From Actinomycetota bacterium (lineage in GTDB: Bacteria > Actinomycetota > Actinomycetes > S36-B12): a DNA stretch of 28,147 bases. The notes below the pieces were generated by a model. It did not search any database, was not told where the DNA came from, and saw only the letters and a list, made by a program, of their open reading frames with translations. The stretch spans positions 1 through 28,147 of the forward strand of contig VGBQ01000007.1 in the NCBI GenBank assembly GCA_016870425.1. The letters are read 5' to 3'. The position numbers were made by a program, and so were the translations under genes. Shown piece after piece: positions 22,560 through 28,147 of the stretch (positions are counted from its first letter, which is position 1; every line of letters starts with the position of its first letter).

Positions 22560-24327
22560 CCATGTGCGGTCGTGGCGCAGAGACCGTTGCCATGACGGAG
22601 GCCTTCACGCAGGGCAGACGTGCGGTGAGGGTCGTGGGGTCGTGTGCGAGCGACCAGTCGTAGGTGCATCGCGTGAGGAGGGCTGTGCCGAGGCCGGGCA
22701 TGCCTTGCGCCGGCACGCGCCCGTCGTCCACGACGCTCAGGCGGATGAGCTCGTCGTCCTCCATGTCGATGGTGACGTCGACGTCAATGGTGACCTCGAC
22801 CGTCGTGGCTTTGCCGTGGCGCACGGCGTTGGAGACCGCCTCGGTGGCAAGGTCGGTGAGCGCGTGTGTGCACAGCGGATCGGCCGAGAGGTGCTTCTCA
22901 GCCAGTGCGGTGACGCTGCAGGTCACCGCGGCGACGCCATCCCACGTCTCGGTGACGTCGGCAAGGACCGCGCTGACCGGGCGCGGAGCATCAGAGGGTG
23001 ACAGCGCCGAGGCAAGCGCCCGCTGCAGGTCCACGCGGAGTTCGTCGAGTTCGGTGCTCGACACCTCGCCGTCCTCGAGTTGCCTGCGCAGCCGCAGGAG
23101 CCGAGCATGCAGCAGGCTCTGGACGGGGCCGTGGAGCGCCCGCGAGAGCCGGCCGCTTTGCTCCCACTGCTGGGTGTTAACGCGAGCAAGATTCCACTGC
23201 AGCTGTCGTGTCGTCGACTCGAGTTCGGCGGTGATGTCGCGCATCCGCGCACCCATCATCGACGCCATCGCGATGATGAGCCCGAAGACCGGCACGACGA
23301 AGATCGTGAGCGAGGGGATCGCGCCCGCGCTGGGATCCGAGCGATCGATCAGGCTCGCCGCGCGACTCGTGAGGAGCGCCGCGATGGCAAGGATGAGCAC
23401 GATCGCCGACCACACGAGCACCAGTCGCTGTGGTGGCCGCCGCACCAGCCAGAGACGGCCGAGGGCGAGCGTGCCCGAGAGCACACCGAGCCCCACGAGC
23501 ACGGTCGCCAGGCCGGTGCGGGGCTGGTAGACCAGGGCGCCTGCGGGCAGGGCGATGATCAACAGGGCCAGGGGGAGCACGAGCGGACGAATCGCTGCCG
23601 ACGCGACCGGATCGCGCAGCACATCGACCCATCGGACGCGAGGAGCCTCCCGCGGGACCTCCGCGTCCCACTGCGGCAACTCGTGGGCCAGTGAGTGGCT
23701 GAGCGGGCGGACGACATCACCCGCGAGGCTCTCCAATGCCTCCACCGCGGAGGGCGCGGTGTCCAGAGCGAGGCCGCGCAACTCTGCATCGAGCCGCTGC
23801 TGCACGCGGTCCAGCGCATCTGTCTGTCGCTCCTCGATGCCCAGTGCAGAAGAGTCGATGAGGGCCACGAGTCGCTGCTGCTCCGCGAGGAGCAGGCCCG
23901 CGGTCTGCCGGTAGGACGCCACGGCCGCCACTCCGGACGCTCCCACCAGGAAGGCGAAGGAGATCGTGAAGATGCTGGGGACGATGCGCTGGATGTAGTC
24001 GGCAGCACTACCCTCCGAGAAGCCCATCGCCACGAAGCCCATTTGCACGACCAGGCCGCGCACCGCACCGGCGACGAGCACCGCAGAGATGGCGATCACG
24101 ACGTGGAGCAGGCCGCCTACTCGGCGCAGCACAAGCCACCACACGATGAGCACGACACCGACCGCGGCCATGCCCGCCACGAAGGCGATGCCTGCGCGCA
24201 CCGCGAGGCTGCCCGTGGCGGTCGAGCCGCTGCCCAGGAGGCTGAGGACCCCGCTCCATACGGCGACCAGCACCAGGACCGGCCAACTGACCAGGGCCGG
24301 GCCGGTCACGCGGAGCCAGAAGGTCAC
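22549..24327 (-). CDS. Membrane sensor histidine kinase with 4 TM + helical segment + 4 TM, pair 2
   Basis: 592 residues from GTG 24327; TAGGGT lies 6 nt upstream, so an internal leaderless start is possible as well as read-through from the regulator gene 21 nt away. Four helices (about 11-140), a cytoplasmic helical section (140-235), four more helices (about 247-358), then a coiled coil, H-box ALHGPVQSLL with His399, and an HATPase domain with ATEAVSNAVRHG, VVDDGR and MPGLGTALL. The first helical section contains DRVQQRLDAELRGL, resembling the H-box helix without a histidine. Architecture, H-box and the Arg-x-x-Trp entry to the second helix set match the kinase at 8868-10619. It should signal to the regulator at 24349-24993. 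Long Asp/Thr-rich beta strand (VTIDVDVTIDMEDDE) in the ATPase domain is unusual. Confidence 0.87.
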   Translation of the reverse strand: MTFWLRVTGPALVSWPVLVLVAVWSGVLSLLGSGSTATGSLAVRAGIAFVAGMAAVGVVLIVWWLVLRRVGGLLHVVIAISAVLVAGAVRGLVVQMGFVAMGFSEGSAADYIQRIVPSIFTISFAFLVGASGVAAVASYRQTAGLLLAEQQRLVALIDSSALGIEERQTDALDRVQQRLDAELRGLALDTAPSAVEALESLAGDVVRPLSHSLAHELPQWDAEVPREAPRVRWVDVLRDPVASAAIRPLVLPLALLIIALPAGALVYQPRTGLATVLVGLGVLSGTLALGRLWLVRRPPQRLVLVWSAIVLILAIAALLTSRAASLIDRSDPSAGAIPSLTIFVVPVFGLIIAMASMMGARMRDITAELESTTRQLQWNLARVNTQQWEQSGRLSRALHGPVQSLLHARLLRLRRQLEDGEVSSTELDELRVDLQRALASALSPSDAPRPVSAVLADVTETWDGVAAVTCSVTALAEKHLSADPLCTHALTDLATEAVSNAVRHGKATTVEVTIDVDVTIDMEDDELIRLSVVDDGRVPAQGMPGLGTALLTRCTYDWSLAHDPTTLTARLPCVKASVMATVSAPRPHMVSP

Positions 24328-24348
24328 GGAATGACCCTAGGGCGACGC

Positions 24349-24993
24349 TCAGTCGCGCGGGGGCAGACCGACGTACTCCACGAAGATCCGCATGGCCTCG
24401 GCGCGCCGGCTGATGCCGTCGTCCTTGCCGATGTGCAGGGCGTCGTAGATGCTGCCGAGCACCTTCTCGACAGCGCTCGTCGTGGTGCCGCGCAATTCGG
24501 CGATGCGCGGGGTGGTGTAGCCCTGAGCGACCAGGCGCAGCACAGCGAACTGCGTCTGTGTCAGCGCGGTGAGCGGGCTGGCCTGGTCGAGCTGACCCTT
24601 CATGCGCTGCACCTGATCAGCGAGTGCACTCTCGACGGCCTGCACGAGAAGGTCGGCATCGGTCACAGCCTCCTTGCGGATGAAGCCGCAGGTCGCGGGC
24701 AGGTCGGCCTCGGTGTAGCCGGCCGCCCGAAGGTCAGGGACTTTGGTGAGCAGCAGCAGTGCCACTCCGGGGTTTTGGTGGCTGAGGATGTGCGCGAGAT
24801 CCACGCCGTTGGGACCCGCGCCCAGGTTGAGGTCGATGACAGCGGCGTCGGGATCGAAGTCGGCCACTTCCCGCCGCGCAGCGGCCGCCGAGGAAGCCGG
24901 GCGGACCTCGAATCCCCCGCCCCGCAGGGCGGCGCACACCAGCCCCGACGTGAATGCCTCGTCCTCCACGACGAGCACACGGCGGGGATGCAT
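24349..24993 (-). CDS. Response regulator, receiver plus LuxR-type HTH (NarL family), pair 2
   Basis: 214 residues from ATG 24993, the same length as the regulator of pair 1; a longer upstream frame exists but runs through the divergent DUF6790-like gene. The receiver starts RRVLVVEDEAF (Glu10-Asp11), has probable phospho-acceptor Asp54 in AVIDLNLGAG, a Thr in LLLLTKVP, and the switch lysine in FIRKEA. The HTH (LTQTQFAVLRLVAQGYTTPR then GTTTSAVEKVLGSIYDAL) is LuxR-like. It shares the LGAGPNGVDL segment with its paralogue. It is encoded ahead of its kinase. Target genes are not evident; the divergent gene at 25102 is one candidate by position. Confidence 0.9.
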   Translation of the reverse strand: MHPRRVLVVEDEAFTSGLVCAALRGGGFEVRPASSAAAARREVADFDPDAAVIDLNLGAGPNGVDLAHILSHQNPGVALLLLTKVPDLRAAGYTEADLPATCGFIRKEAVTDADLLVQAVESALADQVQRMKGQLDQASPLTALTQTQFAVLRLVAQGYTTPRIAELRGTTTSAVEKVLGSIYDALHIGKDDGISRRAEAMRIFVEYVGLPPRD

Positions 24994-25101
24994 GGGGCCT
25001 AGCCTCCCCCAGCCATTGGCGAGCGGGTCGCCAAAATCCGGGATTCCGCAGTTTGCCCGGGGGCGTTGACGGTGGCCGATCCCGGTGGGATCGTCCGCCC
25101 C

Positions 25102-25638
25102 ATGGTCTTCTTCGTCGTTCCCTGGATCGTCCTCATCGTGGGCGTCCTCATCAATATCGCCGCGGACCGTCACCCGGCGCGGCGCACCGGCCCCCGCATC
25201 GTCGAGCTTGCACTGCTGTGGCTCATGGTGTGGTTCAGCGTGTGGGGCCTGATCGGCGTCGCCGGGCACCTCGGGCCCAACTCCGCCGAGATCGCCGCGA
25301 GCATCGGCTACGCACCCAGCATGTTCCAGTGGGAGGTCGGCTTCGGTGACCTTGCGCTGTCGGTGCTCGGCATCGGCTGCTTCTGGTTCCGCGACCGCTG
25401 GATGACGGCGGCTGTCGTCGCGCTTGCCATCTCCTACGGCGGTGACGCGATCGGGCACATCATGCAGTACGTCGGCGACGGCAATGACGCGCCGGACAAC
25501 ACCTGGGCGATCCCCAGTGACATCCTGCAGCCACTGCTCGCGATCGTGCTTCTCGTCCTCTACCGCCGCGGCTTCGGGCGACTGCCTGACCTGCCCAAGC
25601 ACGGCGTCGTCGGCGAGAAGGTGGCAGCGGGGAGCTGA
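25102..25638 (+). CDS. DUF6790-like membrane protein
   Basis: 178 residues from ATG 25102; the frame is open back to 25066 but the protein begins naturally with the first helix MVFFVVPWIVLIVGVLINIA. There are four or five predicted helices. Landmarks that recall DUF6790 are RRTGPRIVELALLWLMVWF, GVAGHLGP, the FQWEVGFGDLALSVLGIGCF block, WFRDRW and GGDAIGHIMQYVGDGNDAPD. The function of the family is unknown. The sequence just before the ATG (GTCCGCCCC) is identical to that before the helicase ATG, again without a ribosome site, so a leaderless transcript is possible. It diverges from regulator 2 by 108 bp and converges with the TetR gene at a 1-bp gap. Confidence 0.75.
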   Translation: MVFFVVPWIVLIVGVLINIAADRHPARRTGPRIVELALLWLMVWFSVWGLIGVAGHLGPNSAEIAASIGYAPSMFQWEVGFGDLALSVLGIGCFWFRDRWMTAAVVALAISYGGDAIGHIMQYVGDGNDAPDNTWAIPSDILQPLLAIVLLVLYRRGFGRLPDLPKHGVVGEKVAAGS

Positions 25639-25639
25639 G

Positions 25640-26722
25640 TCAGCGGGCCGCTGCCGCGGTGAGGATCGCCCGCATGGAGATCACTGCGGCCTCTTCGTCG
25701 ATGGGGATTCCCAGGGGCAGGGTGGCGCGCACCCCGACGGGCTCGGTCTGGAATCCCCAGGCGAAGACGGCCGGGTCCACGTCATCGCGCATCAGGCCAA
25801 CTTCCTGCAGCCGGGCGAACATCCCGGCCCGCGCACGATGGGCGACGAGCACGCGCTCCTGCACCTGGGCGCGCAGCGCCTCGTCATTGCGCGCTGCCAC
25901 GCCGATCTGCAGCAGCACCCGCTGGGAGGCCTCGTCGCGCGCTGCCGCCAGCATCTGCGCGGTCATCGCATCCGCTGCCGCCCAGTAGGGGTCGTCCGTC
26001 GCCAGCGCACGCACGAGGTCCCAGGTCCACGCATACCTGTCGGGGGCGAGCTCGGCCAGCAGCACATCGGAGAGCAGAGCCGCCTTGCCGTCGTATCGGC
26101 GGTAGATCGCGCCTGTGGTCACGCCGGCAGCGGCCGAGACCCGCCGCGTCGAGACGGCTTCGGCGCCGTGCTCGGCGAGGAGCGCCTTGGCGGCCTGGAT
26201 GAGTGCTTGCGCGGTGGGATCTGAGCGCGCCGGGGGTGGCACTTCGGGTACATCGGCCCGCGGATCACCACTGCCCGGGCGCGGCACATGCCGCTGCTCG
26301 CGCTCGATCTCGCACGCCTCGGTCAACCACATCACCCGGCCCGTGGAAGGTGTGGGTCCCGGGAGGCCGAGGACATCCAGCAGGGCCCCGCCCACGCTGA
26401 CACACGAGGTGTACCACGCCATACCGCGCGGGAGGTGGCGCTCGAGGCCATCGCGCAGTGTCAGCCAAGTACTGGTGGCGACGTCGCGCACGGCCGGTGT
26501 GGTGTGGCCGGCGATGAGGATCTCCCCGGCCAACTCAATGATTTCGCGTCCGTCGTCCAGGGTCCAAGCGAGTGCGGCGGGTGCATCGGGCAACCCGCGC
26601 AGGATGACCTCAATCTCGTCCTGGATCTCTCGGCCGACGTCCGCCAGAAGGTCCCCGCGATCAGCCCATCGCTCGTAGAGCGCACCCGCGGAGAAGAAGG
26701 AGCGGCGAGCGACGCCGTCCAT
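25640..26722 (-). CDS. Tandem TetR-family regulator, 5' end disrupted
   Basis: The frame from ATG 26722 gives 360 residues, but TetR-like coding continues in frame upstream to 26797 (TTRALLAGTREELAAIGQAA, then FTMDGVA) until a TAG at 26798-26800, with no ATG or GTG in between. A normal start has therefore been lost, or translation begins at ATG 26722 with the first HTH cut in half. The protein holds two TetR units: HTH 1 with MDGVARRSFFSAGALYERW, a ligand-binding half, then a linker and HTH 2 (about residues 185-240) with LLAEHGAEAVSTRRVSAAAG and TTGAIYRRYDGKAALL, and a second ligand-binding half. Tandem TetR proteins occur in actinomycetes. The break lies next to the repeat-bearing fragment at 26818-26958, pointing to rearrangement. 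Confidence 0.75.
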   Translation of the reverse strand: MDGVARRSFFSAGALYERWADRGDLLADVGREIQDEIEVILRGLPDAPAALAWTLDDGREIIELAGEILIAGHTTPAVRDVATSTWLTLRDGLERHLPRGMAWYTSCVSVGGALLDVLGLPGPTPSTGRVMWLTEACEIEREQRHVPRPGSGDPRADVPEVPPPARSDPTAQALIQAAKALLAEHGAEAVSTRRVSAAAGVTTGAIYRRYDGKAALLSDVLLAELAPDRYAWTWDLVRALATDDPYWAAADAMTAQMLAAARDEASQRVLLQIGVAARNDEALRAQVQERVLVAHRARAGMFARLQEVGLMRDDVDPAVFAWGFQTEPVGVRATLPLGIPIDEEAAVISMRAILTAAAAR

Positions 26723-26817
26723 GGTGAAGGCCGCCTGGCCGATCGCGGCCAGTTCTTCGCGCGTCCCTGCGAGAAGGGCGCGCGTTGTCGCCTCGTGCTA
26801 CCCATGCACAGGACGAG

Positions 26818-26958
26818 TCAAGCACGGCTTGCGGCGATGCGCCCCGCGGTGAGCTTGCCCCACTTGTAGGTCACCGAGCAGTCGTAGGCCGGAGTGCAGT
26901 CGCGGTAGTAGAGAGCACGTGCGGCGAGGGCACATACCGGCAGTGCCGCATCATGATG
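26818..26958 (-). pseudogene. Fragment of the Cys-rich gene found at 27703-28147
   Basis: A 46-codon open frame with no ATG or GTG, bounded by TAG (26959-26961) and TGA (26818-26820). Its middle reads RALYYRDCTPAYDCSVTY then KWGKLT, identical to the protein at the window end; the sequences on both sides differ. The shared part coincides with the 71-bp direct repeat. It is a partial duplicate or recombination scar, and its 5' end now forms part of the vapB upstream region. Confidence 0.6.
26849..26919. repeat. 71-bp direct repeat, copy A
   Basis: Identical to 28040-28110 at 70 of 71 positions (the difference is G at 26857 versus C at 28048), in the same orientation, 1191 bp apart. It encodes part of a Cys-rich protein on the minus strand in both copies. 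The vapBC module lies between the copies. Confidence 0.9.
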
Positions 26959-26959
26959 C
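26948..26959. promoter_or_regulatory. Palindromic vapBC operator candidate
   Basis: GCATCATGATGC is a perfect 12-bp palindrome located 25 bp before the vapB start at 26985. A related half-site, GGTGATGC (26965-26972), follows closely. Ribbon-helix-helix antitoxins bind such short palindromes to repress their own operon. Confidence 0.55.
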
Positions 26960-26984
26960 TAGATGGTGATGCTAAGATGCACCC

Positions 26985-27245
26985 GTGAGGACGACGGTCA
27001 CTATCGATGATGACCTCTACACCAATGCGAAGGTCCACGCGGCCAGGTCCGGGAGAGGCGTCGGGTCGGTTATCGAGGACGCGCTCCGCGACTACCTCGC
27101 GCGCGCGAGTAGCACCCGGCATGCAGATCTCACCCCCTTGCCGACGATGAGGTCCGGAGGCGTCCGGCCCGGGATCGACCTCAACGACATGTCCTCCGTC
27201 TACGAAGTGATGGACGAGGACCAGGGCGTCGATGCGCTCCGTTGA
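26985..27245 (+). CDS. vapB: VapB-type ribbon-helix-helix antitoxin
   Basis: 86 residues from GTG 26985. RTTVTIDDDLYTNAKVHAAR is a ribbon-helix-helix DNA-binding start of the CopG/VapB type, followed by the second helix SVIEDALRDYLARA and a disordered tail with a Gly-Val-Arg-Pro-Gly-Ile-Asp-Leu-Asn segment that in this family contacts the toxin. It overlaps the toxin gene by 14 nt, as is usual for type II pairs. It neutralises VapC and probably represses the operon through the palindrome at 26948. Start choice is supported by the consensus start strand; the ribosome site is weak. Confidence 0.88.
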   Translation: MRTTVTIDDDLYTNAKVHAARSGRGVGSVIEDALRDYLARASSTRHADLTPLPTMRSGGVRPGIDLNDMSSVYEVMDEDQGVDALR

Positions 27246-27678
27246 TGTCAACGTCCTCGTCTACGCATTCGATGCAGACTCACCGCATCACGCTCGTGCG
27301 CGCCAGGTGCTTGAGGAGTGCGCCTTAAGCCACGAGCCACTTGTCCTGTTCCCACCGGTGCTGACCGGCTTCTTGCGGGTGGTGACGGACCGCCGCATCC
27401 TCACAACGCCGGCTACTCCCAGAGAAGCAGGGACCTTCCTGATGGCGCTGCTGGAGTGGCCGCAGACACGGATCGCGGACGCAGGCTCGCGATGGTGGGA
27501 CACGTTCGCCTCGCTCGTCGCCGAGCACGCGCCTCGAGGCGCAGAGGTCAGCGATGTCGCGCTGGCGGCGATGGCCCTCGATCACGGCGCCACGTGGGTG
27601 TCCTTCGACAGGGGCTTCGCGCGCTTCCGTGGGCTCGCGTGGGTCAATCCCGCGGAGTCCCCCAGTCAGTCCGAGTAG
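27232..27678 (+). CDS. vapC: VapC-type PIN-domain ribonuclease toxin
   Basis: 148 residues from ATG 27232. The PIN nuclease acidic residues are in place: Asp5 in SVDVNVLVYAFD, Asp108 in EVSDVALAAMALDHGA and Asp126 in WVSFDRGFARF, with a conserved central region FLRVVTDRRILTTPATPREA. VapC toxins cut specific tRNAs or rRNA when the antitoxin is degraded. The pair looks intact. It lies inside a 1.2-kb segment bounded by two copies of a 71-bp repeat, next to a truncated regulator, so it may have been inserted or moved by recombination. A second, N-terminally truncated VapC-like frame lies at 11523-11870. Confidence 0.9.
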   Translation: MRSVDVNVLVYAFDADSPHHARARQVLEECALSHEPLVLFPPVLTGFLRVVTDRRILTTPATPREAGTFLMALLEWPQTRIADAGSRWWDTFASLVAEHAPRGAEVSDVALAAMALDHGATWVSFDRGFARFRGLAWVNPAESPSQSE

Positions 27679-27702
27679 GCGATCAGTTGGATCACGATTT
27701 CG

Positions 27703-28147
27703 CTATATGAGCCTGACGCCCGAGCAGCATGTGCCGTCCGTGAAGGAGTAGTACCAGTCCTTGAGGGCGTCCTGCCAGATGTAGAGGTCTTTGCCACAGC
27801 CGAGGGAGTACTTGCATTCCGACTGCTTCGCACCGAAGTCATCCGTGTAAGAGATCGTCTTGGTGCCACCCTGCCAGTACCCAGACTGGTACATCTCAAT
27901 GAACTTCTTCCCTGAGCCCGCATAGTTGGACCTCGTCTTGGTCACGAGCAGGTCGACGCGTGCGACGAAGGCCTTGGCGTACTTCGCGCACGGTGTGCCC
28001 GAGTAGCCTTCGACACACAGCCGCGCCGTCCCACGCCACGTGAGCTTCCCCCACTTGTAGGTCACCGAGCAGTCGTAGGCCGGAGTGCAGTCGCGGTAGT
28101 AGAGAGCACGCTCTGTGCGTTCGATGCCCTTCTGCAGGCGCGTGACC
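27703..28147 (-). CDS. Cys-rich protein of unknown function (5' end outside window)
   Basis: The minus-strand frame is open to the right window edge and ends at TAG 27703-27705; 147 residues are visible. An internal GTG at 28065 is not needed, since the frame continues upstream (GIERTERALYYRDCTPAYDC). Cysteines occur in pairs: RDC/YDC, RLC/TPC, SEC/LGC and a terminal CC, suggesting an exported disulphide-rich protein, though the export signal would lie outside the window. Other landmarks are FIEMYQSGYWQGGTKTISYT and IWQDALKDWYYSF. I do not recognise the family. Its N-terminal visible part includes the 71-bp repeat also present at 26849-26919. Its stop converges with vapC, 24 bp apart. Confidence 0.6.
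   Translation of the reverse strand, partial: VTRLQKGIERTERALYYRDCTPAYDCSVTYKWGKLTWRGTARLCVEGYSGTPCAKYAKAFVARVDLLVTKTRSNYAGSGKKFIEMYQSGYWQGGTKTISYTDDFGAKQSECKYSLGCGKDLYIWQDALKDWYYSFTDGTCCSGVRLI
28040..28110. repeat. 71-bp direct repeat, copy B
   Basis: Matches 26849-26919 at 70 of 71 positions in the same orientation. This copy lies inside the intact-looking Cys-rich gene on the minus strand, so it is probably the source and copy A the derivative. Confidence 0.9.

Noticed and set aside
22303..23001. Long plus-strand frames across 22303-23694
   Set aside because: They are antisense shadows of the histidine kinase gene: low-complexity Arg/Ser-rich translations with no domain, while the minus-strand frame has complete kinase motifs.
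26849..28110. The 71-bp repeat pair as ends of an insertion sequence
   Set aside because: The copies are direct, not inverted, lie within coding sequence, and no transposase frame is found between them.

Overview
The window is GC-rich with dense, short-spaced genes, many GTG starts, several probable leaderless starts (a TANNNT hexamer 6-7 nt before the start codon) and protein families typical of actinomycetes. It looks like a chromosomal segment of a high-GC Gram-positive (Actinomycetota). I see no rRNA, tRNA, CRISPR array, transposase or integrase. All family names come from reading motifs; no database was searched.

Layout. 1-5224: a co-directional CUT1-type sugar ABC importer operon (binding protein cut by the window edge, two permeases, a Gfo/Idh/MocA dehydrogenase, a MalK/UgpC-type ATPase). 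5295-8853: a secreted four-cysteine protein, a TspO-family protein on the minus strand, a small protein of unknown family (paralogue A) and a DEAD-box RNA helicase. 8868-11260 (minus): response regulator and histidine kinase pair 1. 11353-14612: a patch of small and broken genes (a 55-residue membrane protein, a VapC remnant, a Cys-rich gene remnant, an AbrB-like antitoxin and a stub after it) around a NAGPA-type secreted glycosidase and a second four-cysteine secreted protein. 14600-17846 (minus): a PfkB-type kinase, a class I DhnA-type aldolase and a secreted alpha/beta-hydrolase peptidase. 17948-19580: an unrecognised 247-residue protein, paralogue B of the small unknown family, and an orphan VapB antitoxin. 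19596-21758 (minus): a YHYH-domain secreted protein and an unrecognised secreted protein. 21980-22559: a decayed DUF6994-like gene. 22549-24993 (minus): kinase and regulator pair 2, paralogous to pair 1. 25102-28147: a DUF6790-like membrane protein, a tandem TetR regulator that has lost its start, and an intact vapBC module between two copies of a 71-bp direct repeat, one copy lying in a Cys-rich gene that runs off the window.

Most interesting points: (i) two paralogous unknown genes 12 kb apart each carry a TGTGGAT/ATCCACA inverted repeat ending exactly 24 nt before the ATG; (ii) two paralogous two-component systems have an unusual kinase layout (4 TM, helical segment, 4 TM, LHGPVQ-type H-box, ATPase) in which the first helical segment resembles a histidine-less copy of the DHp domain; (iii) a four-cysteine secreted domain occurs three times in two genes; (iv) a 71-bp repeat flanks vapBC beside a truncated regulator. 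Toxin-antitoxin debris occurs at four places, so the region has probably been rearranged repeatedly without leaving a recognisable mobile element.
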